Below, piece after piece: positions 27,370 to 36,042 of a DNA stretch of 64,000 bases. How positions within the stretch are numbered: position 1 is the first letter of the stretch; every line of letters starts with the position of its first letter. The position numbers and the translations under genes are program-made. Source of the stretch: Thermomonas aquatica. GTDB lineage: Bacteria; Pseudomonadota; Gammaproteobacteria; Xanthomonadales; Xanthomonadaceae. The notes below the pieces were generated by a model. It had not been told where the DNA came from, did not search any database, and worked only from the letters and a program-made list of their open reading frames with translations. The stretch spans positions 744,001 through 808,000 of the forward strand of contig NZ_CP040871.1 of the NCBI RefSeq assembly GCF_006337105.1, given 5' to 3'.

Positions 27370-27714
27370 GTGAAAGTGATCAACCTACTCGGCATCATTG
27401 TCGCCGGCGGTGCGGCGCTAGTCGCTTACGACATCTACAGTTCAAAATCCGCGGAAACGAGCTCGCCGCCGCCACAGGCTGCTCCACGGCGGGTTGTCGT
27501 GACCCCCACAGTGGATGACCGCTCTTGGATTAAGCCAAAAGACAACCAGGCGGTCACTTCATCGGCACCACAAACAGCATGTGACGGTCGTACCACCTGC
27601 CCTCAAATGAGATCCTGTGAGGAAGCGAAGTACTTCATCCAACACTGCCCAAACACCTCAATGGACGGCGATCGTGACGGCATACCCTGTGAAGAACAGT
27701 GGTGCGGCCACTAA
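27370..27714 (+). CDS. C21: Excalibur-domain protein
   Basis: 114 aa from GTG 27370. One N-terminal membrane anchor (LLGIIVAGGAALVAYDIY), a linker, then an Excalibur calcium-binding domain: CPQMRSCEEAKYFIQHC followed by DGDRDGIPCEEQWC. Probably anchored with the domain outside the cytoplasm. Confidence 0.88.
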   Translation: MKVINLLGIIVAGGAALVAYDIYSSKSAETSSPPPQAAPRRVVVTPTVDDRSWIKPKDNQAVTSSAPQTACDGRTTCPQMRSCEEAKYFIQHCPNTSMDGDRDGIPCEEQWCGH

Positions 27715-27725
27715 GAGCAGGCAAT

Positions 27726-27815
27726 GTCTAACAATTCGTTCAAGCCGAGCCCGCTTCGCGGTCTCGGACCGACCGGAACCGCCTCGGGCGGGCCAGCTTA
27801 ACTCAGGCGTTAGAG
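27726..27815 (+). repeat. attC of C21 (90 nt)
   Basis: R'' gtctaac, matching TTAGAC at the start of C21; R' gttagag. Confidence 0.9.
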
Positions 27816-27837
27816 CGCGCTCAGGACCATCGCTACG

Positions 27838-28695
27838 ATGATTAAGATCACATCGACCAACGACGAGTTTCGGATTAGCCTGCCTTTTGATCAGCGATTT
27901 AGAGCAAAAAGAATCGTCGGTTATCGATGGGATCCAGTCCTCAAGCTTTGGCGCTTCCCGAAAACTGCCGCATCAAAACAAGCGATCCTAAGTGAATTTG
28001 GTCCAGAGGAAATTGGGGACTTCAAAGATGCGCAAGGTAGCTCGACCAACACCAAATTAGTCGAGACCAACCATGCACTAATGAAGGCCTATCAGGATCT
28101 CATCGAGAGTCACGAGAGAATCGTAGACCTCTGGGAAGTTGCGGAAAAATTTGGACTCCCCGAAGAAAGCAATCTTGGCGAATTCTTGACATTCACTAAG
28201 GCTTCTTATTTAGGGAATAGCGAGCAGGCATCTCTTGCCACAAGACTGGCAGTTACTGAGGCAAAGCTAGCCATAGCCCTCTCGGAACTTGCAAAATCCA
28301 ACAAATTTCCGACAAACGATCTGGACGGTAACACATTCACCAGCGTTTTAGCTAAGCGCATTTGGGGAGAGTCCGGAGCACCGTCAGCCGTTGCTGATTT
28401 CTCCTTTGATGCTAGCGGCGTAATTGACCTGCAAAACTATCTAATCAAGACTTTGTCGCTTAGGCTTGGTCGGACTGGGGAGCGCATAGCTTTTGCCGAC
28501 CTCATACGAGAAGCGGAGGAAAGCAAAATTCTGAGCAGCTCTGCGGCACGAACCTGTCACTCTCTCCGGATCCAAAGAAATCATTTCGCTCATGAATCCG
28601 TGATTCCAGCTGAAGTATTCCCAAGAGCAATGCTGTGCTTGAGCTCCTTCGCTGTTGTTTATCAAGACATCCTAAGAAACCAGAGCAACGATTAA
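27838..28695 (+). CDS. C22: HEPN-like protein with HARP-like N terminus
   Basis: 285 aa. The first 60 residues (KRIVGYRWDPVLKLWRFPKT) resemble the HARP/SNF2-associated fold; the middle is helical; the C terminus has RNHFAHE (R-x4-H), the HEPN ribonuclease motif. A possible RNA-targeting toxin or defence protein. AT-richer than the core. Followed by a second gene in the same cassette. Confidence 0.62.
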   Translation: MIKITSTNDEFRISLPFDQRFRAKRIVGYRWDPVLKLWRFPKTAASKQAILSEFGPEEIGDFKDAQGSSTNTKLVETNHALMKAYQDLIESHERIVDLWEVAEKFGLPEESNLGEFLTFTKASYLGNSEQASLATRLAVTEAKLAIALSELAKSNKFPTNDLDGNTFTSVLAKRIWGESGAPSAVADFSFDASGVIDLQNYLIKTLSLRLGRTGERIAFADLIREAEESKILSSSAARTCHSLRIQRNHFAHESVIPAEVFPRAMLCLSSFAVVYQDILRNQSND

Positions 28696-28768
28696 GCAAC
28701 TCAATCCTCTACGGCATCACAGCATGACGCTCCCCGAGCACAAGAGTATTCAGCGCAAGGAACTCGAG

Positions 28769-29122
28769 ATGCCTAAGAACTCAAAAAGCGAAACAGAAAA
28801 GGCGGCCGATAAGATTCTTGTTGAACTCACAAAGCACAATGAAAAATTAGCTCAGCACCTAACAAAAGAAATCAATTCCAAAAAACAACTGTCACTCGAC
28901 AATTTCGGCAGGAAGCTCAAAAAGCTCCAAATCTTAGCCGCGATTGATCGCCCCCTACTAGAAAAAATCGTCAGCCAACTTGCTTCCCAACAAGGCAGCT
29001 CCGGAAAGACAACATTACTGCCTAAATCCATGGTCTCTTTCATCGAGCACATGCCAAATCTTAAGAACGACGAGATTTCGCACTACAAGGAAGTCTTCGG
29101 TGGAAACTATACAAAACTCTAG
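28769..29122 (+). CDS. C22: Lys-rich partner protein
   Basis: 117 aa from ATG 28769, chosen for the AAGGAA ribosome site; ATG 28724 is in frame but lacks one. Highly basic and helical, no family recognised. Its position behind a HEPN-like gene in one cassette is compatible with an antitoxin or accessory role, which is inference only. Confidence 0.6.
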   Translation: MPKNSKSETEKAADKILVELTKHNEKLAQHLTKEINSKKQLSLDNFGRKLKKLQILAAIDRPLLEKIVSQLASQQGSSGKTTLLPKSMVSFIEHMPNLKNDEISHYKEVFGGNYTKL

Positions 29123-29127
29123 GCGCG

Positions 29128-29239
29128 CTCTAACAATTCGTTCAAGCCGAAACTGCTTCGCTCCGGCAACGGCGTGGCAGGTTAAGCTTGCCACGCCGCT
29201 CCCTGCGCTACGCAGTTCGGCTTAACTCAGGCGTTAGGT
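29128..29239 (+). repeat. attC of C22 (112 nt)
   Basis: R'' ctctaac, matching TTAGAG; R' gttaggt. Confidence 0.9.
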
Positions 29240-29275
29240 CTTGCCAAAGTCATACCGCGGTGTTACCGTCTTCGT

Positions 29276-29512
29276 ATGAAAGTCGCCATCTCTCTGCCAG
29301 ACCCCGTCTTCTCCGCCGCCGAGAAGCTTGCTCATCGGATGCGCGTGTCCCGTAGCCAGCTCTATGCGCAAGCCATCGAGGAGTATCTCGGAAAGCGCCA
29401 AGACACACTGATCACTGAGCGCCTGAACGCCCTGTACGCTTCGGAGCAGAACTCGATTGATCCTGCCATGGCCGCGGCCCAGCTCGGAGCGATCGGCCAT
29501 GAAGCGTGGTGA
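29276..29512 (+). CDS. C23: ribbon-helix-helix antitoxin (MazE/ChpI-like)
   Basis: 78 aa. MKVAISLPDPVFSAAEKLA and RMRVSRSQLYAQAIEEYL form a ribbon-helix-helix DNA-binding domain; the C-terminal tail binds the toxin. Overlaps the toxin gene by 14 bases. The upstream 36 bases include a TACCGCGGTGTTACCG element that may be its operator. Confidence 0.85.
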   Translation: MKVAISLPDPVFSAAEKLAHRMRVSRSQLYAQAIEEYLGKRQDTLITERLNALYASEQNSIDPAMAAAQLGAIGHEAW

Positions 29513-29840
29513 AATTTGGTGGGCCGACATTCCAAACCCTGTTGGTTCTGGCCCTGGCTACAAGCGGCCTGTTCTAGTCGTACAGGCCAATCCGTTCAAT
29601 GCGAGTCGCATTTCTACTGTCATTGTTGCGACCGTCACCTCAAACCTCGCTTTAGCCGAGGCTCCAGGCAATGTTCGGATAGGGAAATCTGACTCAGGCT
29701 TGCCTCAACCATCGGTTGTGAACGTTTCGCAACTGATCACGCTTGATCGTGCAATTCTCTCCAAGAAGGTCAAAGCGCTGCCGGGCGCAACCATGGACAA
29801 GGTAGACGCCGGGTTAAAGCTGGTTCTTTCCCTTCCATGA
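29499..29840 (+). CDS. C23: MazF/PemK-type mRNA interferase
   Basis: 113 aa from ATG 29499. MKRGEIWWADIPNP, GYKRPVLVVQ and SVVNVSQLITLDR are the conserved MazF/PemK blocks, including the catalytic Arg and Thr/Ser region. Sequence-specific endoribonuclease; partner of the preceding antitoxin. Read in the array direction. Confidence 0.9.
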   Translation: MKRGEIWWADIPNPVGSGPGYKRPVLVVQANPFNASRISTVIVATVTSNLALAEAPGNVRIGKSDSGLPQPSVVNVSQLITLDRAILSKKVKALPGATMDKVDAGLKLVLSLP

Positions 29841-29845
29841 GCAAG

Positions 29846-29905
29846 ACCTAACAATTCAATCAAGCCGACTCCGCTTCGCTGCGCGGCTTATTTCAGGCGT
29901 TAGGC
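29846..29905 (+). repeat. attC of C23 (60 nt, short class)
   Basis: R'' acctaac, R' gttaggc; arms ttcaatcaagccgac / gcggcttatttcaggc with almost no terminal extension. Confidence 0.9.
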
Positions 29906-30196
29906 CTTGCCAGTGAGACTTCAGTAGCAACGGCAACTCAACGCAGCCTTCTCGCTTGTTCCGCGCCGCTGCGCTCGCGCTCCACTCGCCACAGCTCACC
30001 TTCGGATCGTATGCGGCTAGGCACGCCAGATTTCATCAGGCGGTGCCGGTGCGGTCTCTCGCTTCGTTCCTTGGCTCCTGGCGGTTCGCCCTTCGGCCGC
30101 ACGCGGCAACAAGCCCTGCCGCGCGCACCTACGGGCGAGTGTGAGATTTTTACGGGCGTAAGACTGGTTTGCAGTAAGAGCAAAGGCTGGTCTACG
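29900..30196 (+). ncRNA. C24: ORF-less cassette family D
   Basis: No credible gene. A stem is formed by 30087-30096 (CGCCC at the base) and 30128-30137 (GGGCG); the second D copy keeps it with different bases. Ends with TGTGAGATTTTTACGGG and AAGAGCAAAGGCTGG, resembling the 3' part of family B. Confidence 0.5.
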
Positions 30197-30306
30197 GCCT
30201 AACAATTCGTTCAAGCCGAGTCCGCTTCGCGGCCTCGACGGCGGCCCGCTATGATTGAACCACCGTCGTGGCCGCTACGCTGCCCGGCTTAACTCAGGCG
30301 TTAGGC
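30197..30306 (+). repeat. attC of C24 (110 nt)
   Basis: R'' gcctaac, R' gttaggc. Confidence 0.9.
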
Positions 30307-30543
30307 GGCGCTAGGCCAAAATCTTTTCAACGTGAAGATGGCCTTCTCATGCAACAGCGCACTTCGCATGTCTCGTCGGCCACATACTCCGTGCAGCCTG
30401 AGAGCGGCTGCACTCCGTCTGCGGTCGCGTGTTCTGGCAAACAGCATTGCGGCGCACAGAACCAGTTCTGTGCAGCTGGCCGAGATTCGATCGCAGTCTT
30501 GTGAAAAATTCACAGTGCCCAGCAAAAGCATCGCTGGTCAGCC
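30301..30543 (+). ncRNA. C25: ORF-less cassette family A
   Basis: Typical A copy; linker between hairpins differs (cgcgtgttctggcaaacag) and one base is missing before GGCGCACAGAA, while both stems remain perfect. Confidence 0.55.
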
Positions 30544-30655
30544 GCCTAACAATTCGCTCAAGCCGACTCCGCTTCGTTCCGGCCACGCCGTGGCAGGAAG
30601 AGCTTGCCACGGCGTGGCCTCCACTACACTACGCGTCTTAGCTCAGGCGTTAGGC
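30544..30655 (+). repeat. attC of C25 (112 nt)
   Basis: A-type attC; R'' gcctaac, R' gttaggc. Confidence 0.9.
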
Positions 30656-30663
30656 TGCAACAG

Positions 30664-31143
30664 ATGATCTGTCGCAATCCAAGAGTTCTGCTCATTCTTC
30701 TGCTCTTCGTGGCCTTCCCGGCCATCGCGAAGGATGCAGCAATCACCGGCCGTGTCGTACTAGAGAATGGCTCTCCAGCAGTCGGCGCTGAAGTTGTCGT
30801 AAAAGACAGCTGGGCTGGCCTCTTTGTTATGCGGGAGCGTGTATTGCTCCGCACTACGACAAATGAAAAGGGTGAATTTGTTACACCTAAGCTCAAGTAC
30901 CGTCACACAATAGACATCCTGGTCATGGGCAAACCATGTGGCTGGCTAGCCGCGAACGGCTCAATACTGCCAACCGATCAAGTCGAGCCAGGCGTGTACA
31001 ACCTCACAATCACGCTCCTCCATACGACAAGATGCATCAGTGGGCAGCAGCCTAACAATTCGTTCAAGCCGAGCCCGCTTCGCGGTCTCGGCGCTGGCGC
31101 TATGATTGAACCATCGCCGCGCCCGCTCAGCGGGCCGGCTTAA
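30664..31143 (+). CDS. C26: exported carboxypeptidase-regulatory-like protein running into attC
   Basis: 159 aa. Signal peptide (about 1-23), then AAITGRVVLENGSPAVGAEVVVKD, a CarboxypepD-regulatory/transthyretin-like beta sandwich. The frame does not stop at R'': the last 36 codons are attC sequence (starting NNSFKPSPLRG), so the native C terminus is partly attC-encoded. Confidence 0.72.
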   Translation: MICRNPRVLLILLLFVAFPAIAKDAAITGRVVLENGSPAVGAEVVVKDSWAGLFVMRERVLLRTTTNEKGEFVTPKLKYRHTIDILVMGKPCGWLAANGSILPTDQVEPGVYNLTITLLHTTRCISGQQPNNSFKPSPLRGLGAGAMIEPSPRPLSGPA

Positions 31144-31157
31144 CTCAAGCGTTAGGT
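31050..31157 (+). repeat. attC of C26 (108 nt)
   Basis: R'' gcctaac, R' gttaggt; wholly read as coding by the C26 gene up to base 31143. Confidence 0.88.
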
Positions 31158-31231
31158 GCGCAAGAAGTGGCTTCATCGTCGCCACACATTGCTAGCGCAC
31201 GGTTCCTCAACGCTCGCCCAGGGGACTCGCC

Positions 31232-31447
31232 ATGTTCAAGGAATTCGGACTGCTGTATCGCCCAACGTCAATCGCTGGCTGGGTAATCACAACCCTCGCC
31301 TTCGCTTTCTGTGTGCACATCTTTCTGTTCATCGACAGTCGATCGCACTCGAATACAGACACGTTGTACGGCATCTTTCCATACGTGGTTCCCACCCTGC
31401 TTGGGCTCTACGTCCTTGCCATGCGTACCAGTCAGCCAAGTCGCTGA
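31232..31447 (+). CDS. C27: small membrane protein
   Basis: 71 aa with two hydrophobic segments (about 14-34, 48-64). No family recognised. Weak ribosome site; 75 bases of leader after R'. Confidence 0.6.
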   Translation: MFKEFGLLYRPTSIAGWVITTLAFAFCVHIFLFIDSRSHSNTDTLYGIFPYVVPTLLGLYVLAMRTSQPSR

Positions 31448-31454
31448 GCGGCGC

Positions 31455-31563
31455 ACCTAACAATTCGTTCAAGCCGAGCCCGCTTCGCGGCCTCGGCAGA
31501 GCGTCGTAAGATTGTCACTCTGCCGTGGCCGCAAAGCGGGCCGGCTTAACTCAGGCGTTAGGC
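31455..31563 (+). repeat. attC of C27 (109 nt)
   Basis: R'' acctaac, R' gttaggc. Confidence 0.9.
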
Positions 31564-31801
31564 GGCGCCAGGCCAAGATCTTTTCAACGTGAAGATGGCC
31601 TTCTCATGCTGCAGCGCACATCGCAGTTCTCGTCGGCCACATACTCCGTGCAGCCTGAAAGCGGCTGCACTCCGTCTGTGGTTGAAGGTTCAGGTGAACA
31701 GAATTGCTGGCGCACAGAACCAGTTCTGTGCAGCTGGCCGGGATTCGATCGCTGTCTTGTGAAAAATTCACGGTGCCCAGAAAAAGCATCGCTGGTCAGC
31801 C
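31558..31801 (+). ncRNA. C28: ORF-less cassette family A (tandem copy 1)
   Basis: Nearly identical to the next cassette C29, including attC; one base is missing in the attC A-run and one base differs in the linker. Confidence 0.55.
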
Positions 31802-31912
31802 GCCTAACAATTCGCTCAAGCCGACTCCGCTTCGTTCCGGCCACGCCGTGGCAGAAAAGCTTGCCACGGCGTGGCCTCCACTACACTACGCGTCTTAGCT
31901 CAGGCGTTAGGC
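31802..31912 (+). repeat. attC of C28 (111 nt)
   Basis: A-type attC one base shorter in the loop; R' gttaggc. Confidence 0.9.
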
Positions 31913-32150
31913 GGCGCCAGGCCAAGATCTTTTCAACGTGAAGATGGCCTTCTCATGCTGCAGCGCACATCGCAGTTCTCGTCGGCCACATACTCCGTGC
32001 AGCCTGAAAGCGGCTGCACTCCGTCTGTGGTCGAAGGTTCAGGTGAACAGAATTGCTGGCGCACAGAACCAGTTCTGTGCAGCTGGCCGGGATTCGATCG
32101 CTGTCTTGTGAAAAATTCACGGTGCCCAGAAAAAGCATCGCTGGTCAGCC
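31907..32150 (+). ncRNA. C29: ORF-less cassette family A (tandem copy 2)
   Basis: Direct neighbour and near-copy of C28. Both carry CGGTGCCCAGAAAAAGC in the 3' part, a variant not seen in other A copies, showing a local duplication. Confidence 0.55.
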
Positions 32151-32262
32151 GCCTAACAATTCGCTCAAGCCGACTCCGCTTCGTTCCGGCCACGCCGTGG
32201 CAGAAAAAGCTTGCCACGGCGTGGCCTCCACTACACTACGCGTCTTAGCTCAGGCGTTAGCT
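32151..32262 (+). repeat. attC of C29 (112 nt)
   Basis: A-type attC; R' gttagct. Confidence 0.9.
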
Positions 32263-32452
32263 GGGTGCAGACAGGCGTTCAGTAGGTCAAGGCTAAGAGC
32301 CCGTAGTTCGCACGGTTGCTCTTCAAAAATTTTGGCCTGTTTTCACCATCAGATTCGCAAGAGCGGCTTGCCGGCCTGGACCAAAGGCAATGCCGGACTC
32401 TTTACGTGACTTGGAGTAGAGCCAGCAGGCGTGGCTCCTCGGCTGCCAACCC
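32257..32452 (+). ncRNA. C30: ORF-less cassette family C
   Basis: 196 bases, no credible gene. GCTCTTCAAAAATTTT pairs through GCTCTT with AAGAGC in TTCGCAAGAGCGG; near the 3' end GAGCCA and TGGCTC form a second stem. Same core as C44, C51, C80 and C95. Confidence 0.45.
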
Positions 32453-32562
32453 AGCTAACAATTCGTCCAAGCCGACACCGCTTCGCGGCGTCGGCAGACT
32501 CCCGCTAAGATTGTGACTCTGCCGCCGCCGCAAATCGGCGCGGCTTAACTCAGGCGTTAGGC
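32453..32562 (+). repeat. attC of C30 (110 nt)
   Basis: R'' agctaac, R' gttaggc; identical type in C80. Confidence 0.9.
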
Positions 32563-32614
32563 CGCACTCAAAACTCAGCTTGCCCCTCGCTAGAACACTC
32601 AGATGTGATAGTCC

Positions 32615-32815
32615 ATGAGCTCACGCAGGGAATCGTTCCGAGTCGCCTTCGTTCTCGCTGCTTTTGGCCTTCTAAGCCTATGCAGCATGCTCGCTCGCCC
32701 GACCATCGCTACAATTCGGGCAGTGGATATCGTGCATCTTGTCGGCACAGGCATGTGTTTTGGCGCCGCCATCGTTGCATTTGCTTGGGCACGTTCTCAG
32801 TCGTCAGCGGCCTAA
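32615..32815 (+). CDS. C31: small membrane protein (copy 1)
   Basis: 66 aa, two hydrophobic segments (about 9-28, 38-58). Identical gene, leader and attC at 42581 (C54). No family recognised. Confidence 0.65.
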   Translation: MSSRRESFRVAFVLAAFGLLSLCSMLARPTIATIRAVDIVHLVGTGMCFGAAIVAFAWARSQSSAA

Positions 32816-32898
32816 CAATTCGTTCAAGCCGAGCCCGCTTCGCGGTCTCGGACCAGCCGAGTCGCATCGGGCGGGCCGGCTTAACTCAGGCGTTAGGC
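32810..32898 (+). repeat. attC of C31 (89 nt)
   Basis: R'' gcctaac, R' gttaggc. Confidence 0.9.
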
Positions 32899-33136
32899 GG
32901 CGCCAGACAAAAAGATCTGGTAGTCGTGAGTAGACACCTCACACGCCATCGTGGTTTGCGGTTCTCGTCGGCCACATACTCCGTGCAGCCTGAAAGCGGC
33001 TGCACTCCGTCTGCGGTCGTGGCTTCCGGTGAACAGCATTGCAGGCGCACAGAACCAGTTCTGTGCAGCTGGCCGGGATTCGATCGCTGTCTTGTGAAAA
33101 ATTCACAGTGCCCAGCAAAAGCATCGCTGGTCAGCC
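32893..33136 (+). ncRNA. C32: ORF-less cassette family A
   Basis: A copy with the alternative 5' part (caaaaagatctggtagtcgt) shared with C91 and, partly, C2. Both hairpins intact. Confidence 0.55.
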
Positions 33137-33248
33137 GCCTAACAATTCGCTCAAGCCGACTCCGCTTCGTTCCGGCCACGCCGTGGCAGAAAAAGCTTGC
33201 CACGGCGTGGCCTCCACTACACTACGCGTCTTAGCTCAGGCGTTAGCG
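33137..33248 (+). repeat. attC of C32 (112 nt)
   Basis: A-type attC; R' gttagcg. Confidence 0.9.
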
Positions 33249-33257
33249 CCTTATTCC

Positions 33258-33626
33258 ATGAAGAAAGCATTCATCGCAGCCGCACTACTGATCGCAAGCG
33301 CAGCTTCTGCGCAGGCGCCGTCGTCCGCGACAAAACAGGAAGTCGCCCAGCTGTTCGCAGCACTGCGACAGTCAAATTGTGAGTTCTCGCGCAATGGCTC
33401 TTGGTACAACGCCCAGAAAGCCAGCGACCACCTGCAACGGAAGTACGATTACCTGCTAAAGAAGGGCTTGGTCACATCCACGGAATCATTCATCGAGCTA
33501 GCGGCCACCAAGAGCAGCATGTCGGGGAAGCCTTACCAAGTACGCTGCGGCAAGACACCTCCGGTATCCAGCCAATATTGGTTCACTAGCAAGCTCAATG
33601 CACTTCGTAGTTCTGGCCGGCGCTAA
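33258..33626 (+). CDS. C33: DUF5329-family secreted protein (copy 1)
   Basis: 122 aa with a signal peptide ending SAQA. The block CEFSRNGSWYNAQKASDHLQRKYDYL and SFIELAATKSSMSGKPYQVRC is the DUF5329 signature. Function unknown; probably periplasmic. Identical gene at 59715 (C88) with the same attC. Stop in R''. Confidence 0.85.
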   Translation: MKKAFIAAALLIASAASAQAPSSATKQEVAQLFAALRQSNCEFSRNGSWYNAQKASDHLQRKYDYLLKKGLVTSTESFIELAATKSSMSGKPYQVRCGKTPPVSSQYWFTSKLNALRSSGRR

Positions 33627-33710
33627 CAATTCGTTCAAGCCGAGCCCGCTTCGCGGTCTCGGACCGACCGGAACCGCATCGGGCGGGCCGGCTTAACTCA
33701 GGCGTTAGCC
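33621..33710 (+). repeat. attC of C33 (90 nt)
   Basis: R'' cgctaac, matching TTAGCG; R' gttagcc. Confidence 0.9.
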
Positions 33711-33714
33711 CCCA

Positions 33715-34107
33715 ATGAGACATTCTCGGAGATTGGCTTTCGCAACCTTGATCGCAGCATGCGGTTGCTCGCATCCGCCGCAATCTTTGCTTTGCAATGT
33801 GATCGCCAACCCTGCCAGTTTCACCAACCAACGGATCACGCTGATAGGAACTGCGCAGATGTATCAGCATGGAAGCACGCTGATGGATCAAAGCTGTCCA
33901 GATCATGTTCTAGCCTTAGACATGGTTTCTCGTCCTTGGCATGAGGGCGAGAAACTATTGCCAGACGCAGAATTCTTCACAAAACTGGCAACGAGGCCTG
34001 AGTCTCAAGTTTCGGTCACAGGCCGCATCATTCGTACACCAGATCAACCAAACCCGTATGTGTTCCGGGTTGAGTCTGGGGTTTACGGGAACACGCCAGG
34101 GGGCTAA
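33715..34107 (+). CDS. C34: lipoprotein with OB-like core
   Basis: 130 aa, lipobox ACGC at about 15-18. NPASFTNQRITLIGTAQMY is the start of a small beta-barrel domain seen in many bacterial lipoproteins of unknown role. Four bases from R' to ATG. Confidence 0.7.
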   Translation: MRHSRRLAFATLIAACGCSHPPQSLLCNVIANPASFTNQRITLIGTAQMYQHGSTLMDQSCPDHVLALDMVSRPWHEGEKLLPDAEFFTKLATRPESQVSVTGRIIRTPDQPNPYVFRVESGVYGNTPGG

Positions 34108-34190
34108 CAATTCGTTCAAGCCGAGCCCGCTTCGCGGTCTCGGACCAGCCGAGTCGCATCGGGCGGGCCGGCTTAACTCAGGCGTTAGGC
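34102..34190 (+). repeat. attC of C34 (89 nt)
   Basis: R'' ggctaac, R' gttaggc. Confidence 0.9.
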
Positions 34191-34193
34191 CCT

Positions 34194-34553
34194 ATGCAGA
34201 GAAGTCGACTCCTGCTTTTCCTCTGCCTTTCGGCATTAGCATCTTGCGCATCCATGCTCAAGCCCATTGGGCACTCAGCATCGGAAAATTACGCGTCATT
34301 AGAGTTCATACCTCTACCACTCAGTGAGGAATCAAGGCGTCCTGGCCTTATTTCAGTTGGAGAAGAGGCAATTCCTGAAAATCAGCGACTCAAAGCTTAT
34401 GTCGCAAGAGGGAAAAGGAGCATTAGCTATTTCTGCTCAGGACCGTTTGTGTTCGACTACCTCCCTAGCATCACATTCGATTTCAAGCCAAACACAAGCT
34501 ACGAACTTATTTGCAGCAGATCGGCACCGTTCATTCGTGAAAAATCCCAATAG
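34194..34553 (+). CDS. C35: lipoprotein
   Basis: 119 aa. Lipobox ALASC (Cys 18), then a beta-rich domain with ITFDFKPNTSYELIC. Unknown family; three bases from R' to ATG. Confidence 0.68.
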   Translation: MQRSRLLLFLCLSALASCASMLKPIGHSASENYASLEFIPLPLSEESRRPGLISVGEEAIPENQRLKAYVARGKRSISYFCSGPFVFDYLPSITFDFKPNTSYELICSRSAPFIREKSQ

Positions 34554-34554
34554 G

Positions 34555-34644
34555 GCCTAACAATTCGTTCAAGCCGAGACCGCTTCGCGGTCTCGCGCGT
34601 GATTCACTCGCCGGCTGCGGTCCGGCTTAACTCAGGCGTTAGGC
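34555..34644 (+). repeat. attC of C35 (90 nt)
   Basis: R'' gcctaac, R' gttaggc. Confidence 0.9.
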
Positions 34645-34657
34645 AGCGAGGGAAAGA

Positions 34658-35035
34658 ATGTCGCAAATGAAAGCATGGTCCCTCGCTCTTCTTGCGGTTG
34701 TTGGCGCATTCTTCATCGCGGGTTTAACGGGTTCGTTCATCACAGACTATTTTGGCTTGTGGCATCTGCCAGGTGCCGGCTTCGCTGCCGCGCTAGCGGT
34801 TGTCGTAACGACCCACTTTGCCTCACCAAGTCACAAGTTCAGATCTTCATGCATAGCGCTGCTAGTAGGCGCCGTTGTCGCATGGATTCTCATTGAACCG
34901 TACTGGTACCCAGAGTCAGAGAGGTACGGTGACCTCGCCTACCAAACAACGCATCTTCCATTTGTCGCAACACTAGCTGGCGGTATTCTTGGATTGCTGG
35001 TTGCGTTCTTGCTCAAATCAAAGACCGCTGCCTAA
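34658..35035 (+). CDS. C36: four-TM membrane protein
   Basis: 125 aa with four hydrophobic segments (about 8-30, 39-54, 64-80, 100-119). GGGAAAG ribosome site. No family recognised. Stop in R''. Confidence 0.65.
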   Translation: MSQMKAWSLALLAVVGAFFIAGLTGSFITDYFGLWHLPGAGFAAALAVVVTTHFASPSHKFRSSCIALLVGAVVAWILIEPYWYPESERYGDLAYQTTHLPFVATLAGGILGLLVAFLLKSKTAA

Positions 35036-35118
35036 CAATTCGTTCAAGCCGAGCCCGCTTCGCGGTCTCGGACCAGCCGAGTCGCATCGGGCGGGCCGGC
35101 TTAACTCAGGCGTTAGGC
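35030..35118 (+). repeat. attC of C36 (89 nt)
   Basis: R'' gcctaac, R' gttaggc. Confidence 0.9.
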
Positions 35119-35300
35119 CGCCCAGATCATCGCCAAAAGCACGGCCATATGATTTATCACCGCAAATGTGCGGAATTTCGCTTGCGGGATAACTCGTTAA
35201 TTGCGCTAAGCTCTTGATACGCAACGGGCTTCGGCTGTCGCTATCCCGTTCAAACCTGAACATGCAGGCGATATCCTACAAATTCACTGACTACTAGGCG
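35113..35300 (+). other. C37: family E element ending in an attI-like site (copy 1)
   Basis: 188 bases without gene or normal attC. The 3' end 35281-35304 matches attI at 21 of 24 bases (ACTACTAGGCGTTAG shared exactly). Internal sequence is shared with C62 and C76. A possible promoter, TTGCGG with GCTAAG 17 bases on, points toward the next cassette; weak. Confidence 0.75.
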
Positions 35301-35543
35301 TTAGGCAGCACCAGACCAAAGTTCTCAGGACTTTCAGGTCGGAACGAGTCTCTGCCGCATCTTGCCGTTCTCGGTCATCGCCACAGACTCCGTGCAGCCT
35401 GAGAGCGGCTGCACTCCGCCTGTGGTCATGGCCTATCGCCAACAGCATCGAGCACACAGAACGCAGTTCTGTGTCGCCTGGGTGGTGCATTGGCAAACGT
35501 GTGAATTCTTTACGTCGGCAATCAACAAGCATCGCTGGCTGCT
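35301..35543 (+). ncRNA. C38: ORF-less cassette family B, divergent
   Basis: Sits directly behind an attI-like site. Hairpin 1 unchanged; hairpin 2 is ACACAGAAC / GTTCTGTGT with loop GCA instead of TCA. The rest differs at many bases from other B copies, giving independent support for the stems. Confidence 0.55.
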
Positions 35544-35653
35544 GCCTAACAATTCGCTCAAGCCGAGTCCGCTTCGCGGCCTCGGCGCGGTGTGGCAAGC
35601 TTGTACACCTCGCCGGGGCCGCTGCGCTGCCCGGCTTAGCTCAGGCGTTAGGT
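35544..35653 (+). repeat. attC of C38 (110 nt)
   Basis: R'' gcctaac, R' gttaggt. Confidence 0.9.
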
Positions 35654-35658
35654 CTGCA

Positions 35659-36042
35659 ATGAAGATAACCGCATTCGTCATATACGTCGTTTCACTCGCG
35701 CTCTTCTTCCCATTGACCTTCCGCCTCAAATTGCTTGAGAAGCCCAAGCAATTGAACTTTGGCGCGCTTGGAACTCTTAAACCAACACCGCGCGACTTCT
35801 ATTTTTTAGGCGTCGTTGTAGTACTGGTCGCAGTTGGCTCTACTTTTATATTGGTGCACGACGTGAGCGTTGGAGTGATCGGCCGCTGGTTTGACGGTCC
35901 AGGCATCTCGTATCTTTCGGTCAAAGACGATCCTGCGCAATTCAGGCTACAGCTATACCTTAAGTCCGCAGCCATACCGTTTGTCTTGGCTCTTGGAGCG
36001 CGGATTCTGGTCTATGGTCGTCGCCTCAAAGTGCAGACCTAA
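35659..36042 (+). CDS. C39: membrane protein
   Basis: 127 aa with three hydrophobic segments (about 4-22, 49-70, 104-120). No family recognised. Five bases from R' to ATG; stop in R''. Confidence 0.65.
   Translation: MKITAFVIYVVSLALFFPLTFRLKLLEKPKQLNFGALGTLKPTPRDFYFLGVVVVLVAVGSTFILVHDVSVGVIGRWFDGPGISYLSVKDDPAQFRLQLYLKSAAIPFVLALGARILVYGRRLKVQT

Noticed and set aside
29940..30202. Short frames in the family D cassettes as genes
   Set aside because: Several overlapping Arg/Ala-rich frames on both strands, not conserved in frame between C24 and C85.
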